From positions 124,001-188,000 of the forward strand of contig JASANC010003886.1 in assembly GCA_030248135.1 (NCBI GenBank): a stretch of 64,000 nucleotides of DNA. The letters run 5' to 3'. A program made the translations under genes and the position numbers. The DNA is from Theristus sp. LFF4_11. Lineage: Eukaryota > Nematoda > Chromadorea > Monhysterida > Xyalidae. The notes beneath the pieces are model-generated. The model saw nothing but the letters and a program-made list of their open reading frames with translations, had not been told where the DNA came from and made no database searches. Positions 10,560-22,375 of this stretch are shown here, in pieces (the first letter of the stretch is position 1; every line of letters begins with the position of its first letter).

Positions 10560-12740
10560 GGGTGCCCACGGGTAGGTACCCTCTACCTAAAAATGTCTGC
10601 CATCTTCGGTACTGTTAAAAATGCGAAAGCGTTTATTGTTCATTTTTGACAAAAGAAGTGATAAAAATGCAAAAAATCCGAAAGTATATTTATATTATTA
10701 TCCGTTTGAGAATTGACAAGCGCTCTCAAGATGAACGACGACGCAGATCAGAAAGCATTGGTCGTTGTAGGAAAGAAAGATATGAGGCGAACGGCTTTAC
10801 AACTGCTTCTTCTACCCGAGTTATTGTGCACAGTAGTGGCACAAGAGCAAAAAAAGCTGATGGCTGCCATGGCTGACTTTGTTTTATGATTTGTGGCAGT
10901 GCAAAAACTGAACGAACGCAAAAAACAGGCCTGAATTCGGCTGTCAGTATAAGTTTTTACTTGGACTAAAAACATACACGGTGCTGTGAATGAAATAAAC
11001 GCAGATAAAAACAAACACTTTCAAGCTGGCAGCTGTGGCAACAATCAGAACTAAAACCTATGTAGTTTATTTTTTTACTTTTGCGCATTTTAGTTTTCAT
11101 AAAATGATGGAAGACAAAATAGCATGGCCAAATTGCACAGAACTACAAAATCAAAACAAAACCATCGTCATCACAAAGTTCTGGAACTCTGAATTTTTCA
11201 AAGTTAACGTTTGCGCCGTCGATGTTGACAAAAATGTTACGAGCTGGTCCGCAAACTTTTGTTGTTGAAAAAACAAAAAACATATCTTTAATAAAATTTA
11301 AGAATGGAGCAACCACTTTCTTCAACCGTAGAACAGAAAAGTACGAATAATGTGTTGCATCAATTTCTACCTTTTCTCAAGTTATAAAAAAAATTGCAGG
11401 CAGCGTTTATTGTTGAGTCCAATGGCTGGTGATTGATTTTTCCGATCCGAAAGTATAGCTAAAAACTGCTTCTGCAGTAACACTGCGTTCTAGTCAACGT
11501 CAATACAAGTTGCAACCACTTTTGGCAACATTTGCAGTGAGTAGGGCTTGTGTTCAATTGCGGTCCTCTAATTCTGGCCTAAAGAGTTGCGGCCCATTTA
11601 TTGCGGCCCGTTCGATTCCGAACCGAAGAAATCCGGCCCGGCTGATTCCGGCCCAGCGAATGTATCCTAGCACGAGCAGTAGCTGGGTTACCTGTAGTGA
11701 TTTTCTTTTGTCATCGGTGATGATAAATCCAAAAATGACCACAATGTATAAAATCATGGCAAAACAAGTTTTTTTTCAAAAAACTCAAGTTTCTAACGTG
11801 CCTTTATGTAAAAGGCTTGCCTTATGTAAAAAGGAGACCTATTATCTTTTCGTGCGAAGGAGGGGAGTAATGTTGAATTATGTGTGGAAAAACCGCACAG
11901 CTGAAAAGCTGTTTCGCGCCCGGACGTAATTCGAATATGAAATAAAACAAATTTATTTAGTGAGAAAAAATTCTGATTGTTTTTTTCTAAATTTCTTGCA
12001 CAAATCTGCCGTCAGAATACGTTAAGTTTTGCTGATTTCAAAATGCCGCGCAGCCATGAAACATTTTCTCTATCTGTGCGTGCAAACGCATATTGGGTCA
12101 CGTTTAAGAAGAAAGATAATACAATAACTTTGCTTATCAACAATTCCTTCACGCCGGAATTTTGCGGGCTGCAAAATAAAAAAAAACACGAGCACTCAAA
12201 AAACCATGCATTGGAGAATGACAGTGTGTATGTGGTTTGTTAGCTTCATACCTGAAAGCAGATACAGAAACAAAACTTCGAATGCAACTGGTTAATACAG
12301 ATTAGTCAAGTTCTTCGCGACCAACGAGACGCAAATTGTGGCCAATTGCAATTAAGAATCGCAGCAGTGCCTGTTAAGCGTCCACTGCTGGATTGTACGG
12401 CGCCGCATGGACAACGCAAATGTCGAAATCAGCCACCATGACGAACAGACGGCTCTCAAACTCAAGTCTCAATACGGACTATTTGCGCGCGGACGCGGAT
12501 GCTGCGCAGAATCAAAGGGAACATAGCAAATAACGTATTTGGTGACCAGTTCTTCGGGCCTCAGTCATCCTTCCCTGCGTTCTCCGCCACCCCGGCAACA
12601 GTACATCAACCGTCGAAATTTGTAACATTGTACATCGCCCTACTGTGAAATCACTGCATAAATTCGGTGGTTTATGAAAGCGAGTACCACAATTTAAAGG
12701 CATACCTCTACAAATGCCAACAAAGCAAAGGGTATATCTG
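10560..12740. other. Mostly non-coding; one small open frame
   Basis: A 52-codon frame at 10731-10889 (+), starting MNDDADQKALVVVGKKD and rich in Leu/Ala, looks protein-like in composition but has no recognised domain. Positions 11575-11665 contain a degenerate short repeat around GATTCCGGCCC. The rest shows no supported gene. Confidence 0.4.
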
Positions 12741-12751
12741 TGATGGTTACC

Positions 12752-13216
12752 GTATTACCCCCATTAAACCCCACCCACCGTTAATCCCCCCCCCCCACAA
12801 ATAAACCCCCACCCCCCGACCAGTTTCCGAATAATCCTCCCGCCCCCCCACAAATAATCCCCCATGGGGGTTAATTGGAAACCTGTTTGAAACACATACC
12901 CAGCGAATTCAGTGGCTGAATGCAGTGACATTGGTGAAATTGTGCTACCAAAGGCCCCAAAGGGATGAGTTAATGGTAATTTCATTACAAAAGGTTGTTA
13001 CAAAAGGAAATCTCTGTGAAAAGTAGAAGTTTCTGCGACTTTCTTGCCTGCCATGCAAGGTATATTTGCCATTTTTCAACAAACCCCCACCCCTAGAATT
13101 TTTTGTAAATAACCCCCCCCCCCCCACCAATAATCCCCCCCTCCCACCAATAAACCCCCACCCCTAAAAGTCGCTGACGTATTAATCCCCCAGGGGGTTT
13201 ATTGGGGGTAATACGG
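12752..13216 (-). mobile_element. TA-flanked MITE, copy 2 (inverted)
   Basis: This 465-bp element has the same ends as 6679-7129 (CCGTATTACC ... GGTAATACGG) with TA at 12750-12751 and 13217-13218. Its core (12875-13080) is the reverse complement of the core of copy 1 with a few percent mismatches, so the two insertions lie in opposite orientation. C-rich tracts replace the G-rich tracts of copy 1. Non-coding. Confidence 0.88.
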
Positions 13217-13740
13217 TATCTGGTAAAAGTTTCATTTTTTACAAACAATGACAAATCGGCCCAAAATCAGTGATGCTAAAACTGAACAATTTATGCCACT
13301 GGAAATAAATGTATGCAAAACATAAATTCGGCCTTCAATAAAATAAACAAGTCAAAAACAGCGTGTGAGTGTTCATACTTTGTACATGTGAATGTGGAAA
13401 ATAGCACGGTTATTTTGTCTGTGATATACAAAATAAAACATAAGGTTGATTGTGTATTTTGGCTGTAGTGGTGTACAATGCGTGGGTTTAGTTATCACAA
13501 TCTCACGCAAAATTATCATAGCACAGCAAGAGTGCAAGGTTTGTCTTTTATTTTATGGATTTGCCAATAGTTGATAAACTATAGCTCTTACACACACTTT
13601 CATAACCCATATATTGTGTTGTTATATAAAAGTTATTGAAATACAGGCGCAAATAACCTGCTGCAAGCAACAATGTTTACGTTTAGCAACAAAAGTGCTA
13701 AACGCAGAGAACCACGTTGCCGTGGTGAGCTAATCTTTAT
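13217..13740. other. Non-coding stretch
   Basis: AT-rich sequence with no exon-like frame, repeat or RNA that I could support. Confidence 0.5.
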
Positions 13741-13741
13741 A

Positions 13742-14007
13742 CGGAATGGCCGAGTAAACATGGCAGCTTTTTTCAGGGTGCAAGGAGCGCGCGAAATTTG
13801 AATGAAAGAAAAAAGACGTTCAGAAACCAAATTGTATGCCAAATTTGACACGTTTTTTTCAGACTAATGGATTCTTTGTGCTATTCTGTTCATTCTTTCT
13901 CCCTTGCACACATGAATAGGAATTATATTGGCAATTTTGAAAAAGACAACTCCTAGTCTGCGACTGATCCTGCCTTGATGGACTGCCTCATTTATTCGGC
14001 CATACTG
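13742..14007 (+). mobile_element. TA-flanked MITE family 2, copy 1
   Basis: The left end CGGAATGGCCGAGTAAACAT and the right end ATTTATTCGGCCATACTG are imperfect inverted repeats flanked by TA (13740-13741 and 14008-14009). The interior matches the reverse complement of 14620-14865, including AAAGCTGCCATG on the outer side and ACTCCTAGTCTGCG on the inner side. Confidence 0.8.
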
Positions 14008-14619
14008 TACGATAAAAATTGCAATGAAAACACGCTGATGCGCGGTGTTTTATCACATAGAAATTTTTTTAGTATGGGCAATATTGCTTTGAAGTTTTAC
14101 TTACATTATTCCAAAAAATGGCGACACCATTATCCCTGAGCCGTAAATTTGACTATTTTTTGAAAACTAATTTATAATAAGAATAACTTATAATGTCAGG
14201 CACAATAGGCATTTTTACCCTCACCCACCAACTGGGGTGAAAAGCTTGATTTTTTTGTGAAAACTCAGTCTAGCAAATTGAAGTACGCGAAAAGCAGGAA
14301 TCAGTTTTTTGTGCACAAAGCGTCAAAACGGCAGCAGCACAATAGGAGAGCGGTTATAAAATTACGAATGGGGATGAATGATCAATGAAGGACAATTATA
14401 AAAAGCAGAGCACACGCTGTTAATTGTGGCGACACAACATGCAACACTGCAGACGCGGCTGACGGCTGTTTGCGTCTGCATGGAGCCAGCCTCAATCAAA
14501 ACCTGATCAATTTAGTTATTTTCGCTCGGTTTTCGGGGTCTTTTCATAAATACCAAAATATCTAACGATAAATTATTGAACAAATCCAGGTCACCTCTGA
14601 AAGCGACTAAATACGCTTA
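14008..14619. other. Spacer between two inverted MITEs
   Basis: No supported gene or repeat was seen between the two family-2 MITEs. Confidence 0.5.
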
Positions 14620-14865
14620 CAGAGTGGCCGAATAAATAAGACAGTCCCTGCCTTCTCAATCAAGGCGAAATAATCCGCACACTAGGAGTTGCCTTTTTTT
14701 TAAATATTTGCGAATTGAGTGTGCGTGCGAACAATGAGTGAACGGAACTGCATAAATATCAATAATTTCAAGAAGCGCATCAAATTTGACACACAATTAG
14801 GCTTCTAAATCTTCGCGCTTTACTTGTACCCTGAAAAAAGCTGCCATGTTTACTCGGCCACACCG
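14620..14865 (-). mobile_element. TA-flanked MITE family 2, copy 2 (inverted)
   Basis: The ends CAGAGTGGCCGAATAAATAA and TTTACTCGGCCACACCG are flanked by TA (14618-14619, 14866-14867). The copy is inverted relative to 13742-14007, so the pair could form a long hairpin. Confidence 0.8.
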
Positions 14866-15108
14866 TAGAAGTCTGATCAGTTAAGATAGATAAGCTGTTC
14901 TTATTTGGAACAATTTCACAACAAAAAAACAAACTTATCGAACTGTAGAATTAACTTGGAACTGTGCAGAATTACTGAGCCGTGTCAATGATTTTTAAAA
15001 ACGTAAAAATTGAAATATGGCAGACAAAAATAAACATACGGAATATATACGGAATACCTGTACATATTGCTGAAGCCCTGAGAATGCGCTGCAAAATAAA
15101 AATTGTTT

Positions 15109-16095
15109 CCTTGTGTAAGCAGTGAAAGACTTGGCTCGACAACGCTTTTCAAGTCTCTGATGTGGTACACACGGATACAAGTACATAAGAGCCATATTTT
15201 TGCGCCGTTTATTTATGATTTCGGTTGCACATGGCAACCCTCGTACTTTGTATTGTAGACAAATGAAACTTTCACATTTGCGGATTTCGGGCATTTAGCG
15301 ACCACTAAAACTACTAAAATAACAATCAGACTTTAGCTCGCTGACACTGGTTTGTCCAGGACAAATTGTATCGCAGAAGCATTGCGGAACGCAAGGTCTC
15401 CTGTGGCAAAGGCAATGACTCACGGGACAGACGGTTTATCCTGCCACACTAGTTGAAGTTGACACCGGTAAAAAAGGTGAAAATCAACGGAAGACAACTC
15501 CTTTTTGTCACTGGTGCTGGTGTGTACACAGCGGTGCGTACGTTAACAACAACGAAAAAGCTACATGCAACAATGTTTTGCAATCTCTGATTTTTCTGTT
15601 TTTGCACAGAATTTACAGAATTTCGCACATGGCGTGATTTTAGATTAAATCGAAGAGGACAATTAAAAAATAACTTCAAAGTTTTACGCTTTTCAGCAAA
15701 ACGAAAACGAAAACGAAAGTTTCGGATTCGCTGCCCTCCGGGGATATAGCGACCGCAGGCCACCGAAACCGAAATCGGGCTAAGATCACTGGTGCCCCCA
15801 GGACAGAGCGGGGCTTAGAGGCTGTCCCCCTCACGTGGCGAGGGTATTGGTTCCACGGGATGGTGAGCCGTCCATTCCCCAATCCCACCGGAGTTTGGTA
15901 CCTTCGGGTTTCCGGAATCGGTGGGGGGGCGTGCTTCAAAAAAACAAACAAACGCGGCGCAAAAATATGACTCTTATGTACTTGTATCCGTGTGTACCAC
16001 ATCAGAGACTTGAAAAGCGTTGTCGAGCCAAGTCTTTCACTGCTTACACAAGGCCATATTCCTCCTTTTATATGCGTCTCCCGCATTTTTAGATA
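15109..16095. mobile_element. Long-TIR element, copy A (left TIR truncated)
   Basis: The right terminal repeat (about 15955-16095) is the ~140-bp arm CGGCGCAAAAATATGACTCT ... GCGTCTCCCGCATTTTTAG. Its inverted partner at 15109-15213 starts only at CCTTGTGTAAGCAG, so about 35 bp of the outer end are missing. The interior runs in the opposite orientation to copy B (23780-24741). A second element has inserted at about 15700-15935 (next entry). An (AAC)-rich site at 15542-15562 is the empty version of the SINE site filled in copy B. Frames are short and non-conserved. Confidence 0.82.
15700..15935 (+). mobile_element. SINE-like insertion inside the TIR element of copy A
   Basis: Copy B reads CAGCAAGCTTTTAAACAACA where copy A has about 235 extra bases, so the insertion is directly visible. 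It contains the core CCGGAGTTTGGTACCTTCGG shared with the SINE at 9135-9378, preceded by GGCTGTCCCCCTCACGTGGC, which is also found inverted at about 5735-5755. It ends in an A-rich tail CAAAAAAACAAACAAAC. No clear tRNA-like head was found, so it may belong to a different subfamily. Confidence 0.7.
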
Positions 16096-16159
16096 ATATT
16101 CTGACTTTTACATAAGCCCCGAAGGTCGGACCAAAATCACAATTCGACTCAGGTTTTTC

Positions 16160-17272
16160 ATTTTTCGTTTTTAGGCCGATTTCGCCTATGCTATTTCTAC
16201 GGCCGATTCGCCCAAAATCGTCACGATTCAGTACCTAGAATTGCTCACACAAGAAAACTGACCCAAAAGCCGTGATTGGCGCAATGAATTACCATGGAAA
16301 ACACCGTTTTCTTGTTTTTCATTTCTGGACCGGTTTCGCTAAATTCCACGGCCGATTCGCCCGAAATCGTCACGATTCAGTATGTAGAGTGTTCACACAA
16401 GAAAACTAACCCAAAATCCGTGATCAGCGCATTGAATTACCCCGGACTACACCAGTTTCTCGTTTTTTTTGCCTTTGGACCGATTTCGCCAATTTCCATG
16501 GCCGATTCGCCCGAAATCGTCGCGATTCAGTATCTAGAGTTGCTCACATAAGAAAACTAACCCAAAATCCGTGATCAGCGCATTGAATTATTCCGGACTA
16601 CACCAGTTTTTCATTTTTTGTCTTTGGACCGATTTCGCCAATTTCCACGGCCGATTCGCCCGAAATCGTCACGATTCAGTATCTAGAGTTGCTCACATAA
16701 GAAAACTAACCCAAAATCCGTGATCAGCGCATTGAATTACCCTGGAAAACACCAGTTTCTCATTTTTTTGTTTTTGGACCGATTTCGCCAATTTCCACGG
16801 CCGATTCGCCCGAAATCGTCACGATTCAGTATCTAGAGTTGCTCACATAAGAAAACTAACCCAAAATCCGTGATCAGCGCATTGAATTACCCCGGACTAC
16901 ACCAGTTTCTCATTTTTTTGTCTTTGGACCGATTTCGCCAATTTCCACGGCCGATTCGCCCGAAATCGTCACGATTCAGTATCTAGAGTTGCTCACATAA
17001 GAAAACTAACCCAAAATCCGTGATCAGCGCATTGAATTACCCTGGAAAACACCAGTTTCTCATTTTTTGTTTTTGGACCGATTTCGCCAATTTCCACGGC
17101 CGATTCGCCCGAAATCGTCACGATTCAGTATCTAGAGTTGCTCACATAAGAAAACTAACCCAAAATCCGTGATCAGCGCATTGAATTACCCTGGAAAACA
17201 CCAGTTTCTCATTTTTTTGTTTTTGGACCGATTTCGCCAATTTCCACGGCCGATTCGCCCGAAATCGTCACG
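16160..17272. repeat. ~150-bp satellite array, copy A
   Basis: About seven to eight tandem monomers, measured at 149-150 bp from successive CCGATTTCGCCAATTTCC positions (16480, 16630, 16780, 16930, 17080, 17230). Each contains GGCCGATTCGCCCGAAATCG, CAGTATCTAGAGTTGCTCAC and ATCCGTGATCAGCGCATTGA. The same monomer forms the longer array at 24850-27930. Confidence 0.95.
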
Positions 17273-17878
17273 ACTTTGGTTATTTAACTGCTATTCTTTT
17301 CATTTTTTTCAAAAAATAAAAGTCAAATTCAAATTCTCCGTTGTTGGTTACCCCTGTAAACTTTTTTATTTGTCAAATAACGGTTTGTTTCACGCGCAGA
17401 AATCGGAAATACACTTCAAAATAAGCATTTTTCGTAATTTTGTACAAACAAGCTAAATTTTGAGCCTTGGGAAGCATCGGAGAAAAAAATGAATGCGAAA
17501 TTTGAAAATCCCGAAGATTTTTACCCTAGAAAATGTTTTTATCATAACCGTCAGAATTTTCTAAGTATCACTGAAACTGCGTACACATTTTATGACATTG
17601 TCGAAAAAAAAGGGGTATAGAAGAATAAGAAACAGCGAATTCAGAATCGATGTTTTGCGCACACAGCGTGTATAGAAGATCACCACGAAAAAATTTCTCG
17701 TGCACACACCATACCTATGGATTATCTACCTGTGTGCAGGAGAAAAAATTCTCAGCTCCTTTTATGTTCACAATGCGAGGCACTGTAAGTTTGAAATTTT
17801 AGCGCGAACGAACCACGGGCCATATTATGTCTCATCCGCTGTCCGCTTCGCTCCGCTTCGCTCGCGAATGGACATGAT
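17272..17878. repeat. 600-bp tail unit of the composite repeat, copy A
   Basis: Nearly identical to 27929-28538. It includes a short open frame from about 17491 (MNAKFENPEDFYPRK...) that is frameshifted here by one extra A in an A-run near 17605, but open for 61 codons in copy B. Similarity ends at about 17878, directly at the first EGF-like exon of the next gene. Confidence 0.9.
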
Positions 17879-20800
17879 AAGTGCCGAAACAACGGAGTGT
17901 GCTTTGCTGACGGAAAGAATTCGTACGCGTTTGGCAGTTTTTTGCAATGAGGGTGAATTCAAAGACAGGGCTCGGTGTCAGGCTGTGCAGACTGCGTGGT
18001 TGCATTGTATGAACATTGTAGGTACTACTGCGAATGTGAGAAACCGTTCGTTGGTGACCGATGTGAGTACAATGCTACCGAGGGCTTGCACGCGTGCGCT
18101 GGCAACAAGTGTGCCAATGGGGCAACGTGTTATGTGGCACACGATGATCACACACAGAAGAATAACCGAAACGGGCAACGGCAACCTGAGCAACCGACAT
18201 TGCCGTACAGGCTAGACACAGTCATGTGATGTCACACAGTGTTCACGTCACGCTGTTCACAAAAAGTGGCTCTATTCAATATTGTTTTTGCATCAGTTTT
18301 TTTGTGACCGCAGATGTGCCTGCGTGTGGCCGCACGTTGGTGAGCTGTGTGACTGGACAGTCGAGTCAATTGAGTGCAACAAGCAACGATGCTCCGGCAA
18401 CGGCTTGATCTCCAGTGACCAGTGGCTGAACTGGCGTTCAAGTTGTCCAATGCATTTGGGCACACCATCCAGACCGTGTCACTGCTCTTCTGGATATCTG
18501 CCGCCTAATGTTTTGAATTTCTTTTGAATTTGTGTTGTTTATAAGAGAACCGTGAAATTCTGAATGCTTGATGTGATGCAGTGCTCGGAAACGGACAAAT
18601 TCTGCGAGCAGTCAGCGCAGCAACACGACGGCGTCGCTTGCGAGAACTTTGTGCCTTGCGCTGACGGCAAGTGCCAGTGCGAAAACGATATCAAACGAAA
18701 CAGCGCATGGTTTCGTTTCAAAGGTGCTTTCGTCTTCTGATACATGTGTGCAGTTTCAAATAAAAAAAACGTTTATTCATATTATTTCAGGCGAGCGATG
18801 CGAGGTGAAGACTCGAGTTGAAAAAGAACATTTGAGTGTGGGCACGTGCTGGCCGTGTATGAAACGTGTCAGCACAGTTTGCCACCGTCATTGGCAACTT
18901 GCTCGCAGACACAAACGAACTCCGTGGGACACTTTGACAGTGGGCATGCCGAATCCGTGTCTAAAAAACGGTGGAAAATGTCGAGCGCAGTTCGTTGCAA
19001 GTATATAACATCAAACTGTATCAGCTTATCAGAAAATTTCTACTGTTTACTACCACGGTTTTTAATTTTATGCATCACGCTTTATGAACACCAAGCAACT
19101 TTGTTTTAATCAGCGACGCACAAACAAGTTTGTTTTAGTTGAGAGTGGTTCCGACAAATGGTACACCAGTATGCACGAAGTTGCCAACAGCGACGATCCC
19201 CAAAAATTTTTTGACCCAAACTTTACCAACCATCTTTTTCATATTCCTTTATGCGACTGTTTACAATCGTTCGGTGGCCCCTTCTGTGAACAAAAATTGG
19301 TAAAACTTTCATCTGTTCTTTGGGGGTTCAAAAGGCGAATTTAAAAAATCGCCATTACTTTTTTAACAACCAGAAAGACGCATGTGTGATACATGCGTTT
19401 GAAAGGAAGCAAACGGGACGTGCAAACCGTTGTTTGAATGGGGGCGTTTGTGTGCCAAACATAACCGACTCAAGGGGATTTTCATGCAAGTAAGCAACTC
19501 GATGGCCTAAAAAATCTGCAGCTCTGCAGAGCTTTTGCAAGAAATTTTGCCACCAAATCCGCCGCAAATAATATAAAAACCGCACTTGTGCTGTCAAAAA
19601 TTTGTGTCGCTAAGTTGTGAAAATTCAGTTTTAGGTTCTTTTTAATTCACACTCAATTTTTTTGAACTTGAAATTTGGCATTTGGCAAAATTTCGCTTGC
19701 GGAACACTTCTAACAAAGCAGCCGAACGAGTTTGCGTGTTTTTTATGAGTTCAGGTGCCCGTCAGGCTCGGGTTTCAGCGGTGCGATATGTGAGATTGAC
19801 GACGTTTGCGTTGCATCGCCGTGCAGCCGCAACGAGCACTGCGTTCGCGTACCAAAAAGCGTCAGCGCACTCTTTCAACTGCCCTACGTGTGTGCTTGTT
19901 CGGATGCAATCAGGCCAAGTATGCTATTCAAAATCAACCATGTCCATAATGTAACAAATTGATTTCCTGCCGTTTTTGTGCAGCTGCGAACTGTGTTGGC
20001 ACTTACTCTCAATGTGTCAGTGTCAACTGCACCGGCCATGGCACCTGCGTTCCATGCAACATCCACCACAAAACCAGCTTGATTTGCCCCAAGGCGGCCG
20101 AACTGGCCAGAAATTATCGGTCGGTTTTTCAACGTTATGCCCACATACAATTCCAATTTTTTTTGTAATTTGATTGGTCTGCAATTTCAGTGCAGTAATA
20201 ACAGTTTTAGTTTTTCAAATGTGTGGATTCAAAAAGGGCTGCGCTTTCAGTTGCCACTGCGAGGGAGACTGGCACGGCGTTGACTGTGGGCACCCTGCGC
20301 AGCCCTGTACACCCGGCCACTGTGTTCATGGGGCCACCTGTGTCCTGCACCGAACTGGCACACGGTGCGTCGCTCAAACCCACTAGTTACGGGTTTTGTA
20401 AATTGGTTGTGCTGTTATTTTTACACGTTTTGAGTTTTTTTTTGCATTTAGCGAACCAAAAAAGAAATAATGCTTGTGTTTTATGAAAGTTTGTTTGTTG
20501 TCGTTCAGGTGCTTGTGTGCGCCCGGTTACATTGGGGAGCGTTGTGAGCACGTTTCAGACGTTTGCCTCGTCCGTGGCAACAGTTCAGAAGCACTCTGCC
20601 AAAATAACGGCGTTTGCAAAAAAGTTGACTTCTACTTGTTTGTTGAAAAAATGGAAACCGATGAAACAACAGCCACATTTTGCCAAGCTTTGCAGGACAA
20701 CTCACCATTTGGTTTTCACTGCGTTTGTACGCCAGATTTTTATGGTTATCAATGTGAAATGCGAGTTCCCACATGTATGTGAGAAACGCAACTTTGGATC

Positions 20801-21081
20801 ACTGCATGCAGATGTAGTTCTCTGCCATGCAGTTTCGTTTCTTAAGATTTCAGCAAAAAATTGATGATGAAAACTGGGATATATTTGTAGCGACAACGAA
20901 ATTGTTGATCTTGCTTCTACCGCTGGTTATTGGTCCAGTGCTGCTTGCATTTGGGGCAGCTCGATTATGGATGCTGGAACGAAACAACAGAAAACTGACA
21001 GCAATCGCAAACGAGCGAAAGCGGATGCAGAAGAAGCAGTTAGCCGCAAAGAAGCAAACAGAAAACTTCGAAAAACAATAA
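17860..21081 (+). CDS. Type I membrane protein with about ten EGF-like modules
   Basis: A chain of Cys-rich exons encodes EGF-like modules with typical spacing: CRNNGVC (about 17885), CECEKPFVGDRC (18022-18065), CAGNKCANGATC, CACVWPHVGELC, CNKQRCSGNG, GERCE, NPCLKNGGKC, CDCLQSFGGPFC, RCLNGGVC, CPSGSGFSGAICEIDDVC, CTGHGTCVPC, CHCEGDWHGVDC, CVHGATC, CLCAPGYIGERC, CQNNGVC and CVCTPDFYGYQC. Introns are short. The last intron fits a GTGAGA donor near 20779 and an AAG acceptor near 20848, joining PTC to IFQQKIDDENWD. The final exon has a hydrophobic helix (LLILLLPLVIGPVLLAFGAA) and a basic tail ending in TAA at 21081. The first exon and any signal peptide were not found; repeat copy A abuts the gene, so the 5' end may lie upstream or be lost. 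The role is probably adhesion or signalling at the cell surface, but no specific family can be named. Confidence 0.72.
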
Positions 21082-22375
21082 TTATTTTTTTTGTAAGCAA
21101 GTTTGTTAAAACCTGTCCCTTTTTTGAAGAATGTAACCACTTTTTACTAGAATTTTATAACGCGTAACTGAAAGGTTAGCTCTATCATTTCGTTAATTTT
21201 TTACAGTTGTCAGTTTTGATGTTCGTTTTGCCGTCACCTCCATGGTTTTAATAAATCGGTATTTTGCTGAAGTATGTTAAAACTGAACTTTGAGTTTTGA
21301 CTTTTGACTGAACATGTATTTTTCGAGAAATTTCATCCTGGCTAGCTTGGTTTAATGTTTATGCCACATGGTGGTAAACGAAAGCTTGATATGAAATTAA
21401 TCCGGTCAATCGCTCAGTTAACAGCGCAAGCTATTCACATGGGAACTTTTTAAAACGTCAGGATCAGTTTAAGCTTTTAAAACTATTGAAAAACAATGCC
21501 TGTTATCTTTTTTCAACAGTGTTTTGTGATGAATAGATCGTTTGGTCGTGTTTATGGTTTATTTTTTGAAAGGTTGATTCGAAGATGCTGGCTTGGTTGT
21601 TGACGATGGGATGCTCTGAAAAAAAAAATCAAAAATGGTTACAATGTGAATCGAGTGGAACAAAACAACGAAACCAGCAGCAATGAATTGCATTTCTTCA
21701 GGGTTGTCCTCTAACGTACGCGCTGCGTTTCACTGTTGATTGGCGAGCTCGCTTTTTGCTCGCTCGATCGGCTGCTTCGCGGGTGGTTCGCTTTGGGACT
21801 TTTCTTCTTCTGCACTCTTCTTTTTCGCCACTGAAGTAAAAACATTTGACACGGGACAGTTTTTGTAGCTAAACGGATTTTTATTTCTAACACTTTCCAC
21901 TTTCCACACGTTTTCCACTTGCCACTCATGTATATTGTATGGAAAAAGCTTTCGGCTTAAAACCCGTTTATACCTGCCGTATGCGCGTACGGCACGGCAC
22001 GGCACGGCACGTCACGTCACGTCTCGTTCTTGGTGCAAAAAACTAGCCGTACGGCGCCGTACGTCACGTCTTGTTTTAGGTTTTGCTTTCGTTCAGACCA
22101 GACGTACGGCGCGAAGCTCGCTCGCGCATCCGCATGATATGATTTGTTGCAGAGAATAAAATTTCAATAATAATAATTTAGTCTTCTCAATAGTAGTAAT
22201 TTTTGCCAAAAAAACGCACAGAAGGTCTGTCACAGGAATTGTCCTTTGGAATGACTGTTTTTGGCGGAAGACTAATACAAACAACTAATGCGCAATTTGC
22301 ACTGCAATTAAAAACTTCTTTCACTAATTGCCCAAGAAAACCAGCAAAACCAGCGAAAAAGTCGCAAGCATTTTC
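21082..22375. other. 3' flank and non-coding stretch
   Basis: AATAAA at about 21250 is a possible polyadenylation signal of the EGF gene. GCACG/GTCACG short repeats occur at 21985-22025 and 22045-22075. A minus-strand Lys/Glu/Ser-rich frame at 21710-21850 is open in two frames and cannot be assigned. Confidence 0.4.

Larger units (their letters stand above)
7980..10560. repeat. G/C homopolymer-rich nested repeat block
   Basis: Runs of 7-12 G or C occur dozens of times, interleaved with short TATC/ATCT arrays (8370-8395, 8560-8575, 8638-8690, 9995-10015, 10218-10235). The sequence at 8285-8480 is present in inverted form at 10120-10310, and 8640-8712 recurs in direct orientation at 9985-10045. 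The end motif CATAGTTGTTC or its complement GAACAACTATG marks boundaries at 8139, 8248, 8700-8715 and 10324-10335, suggesting several copies of one inverted-repeat element nested in each other. Frames here translate to Gly/Pro runs and are not genes. Confidence 0.75.
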
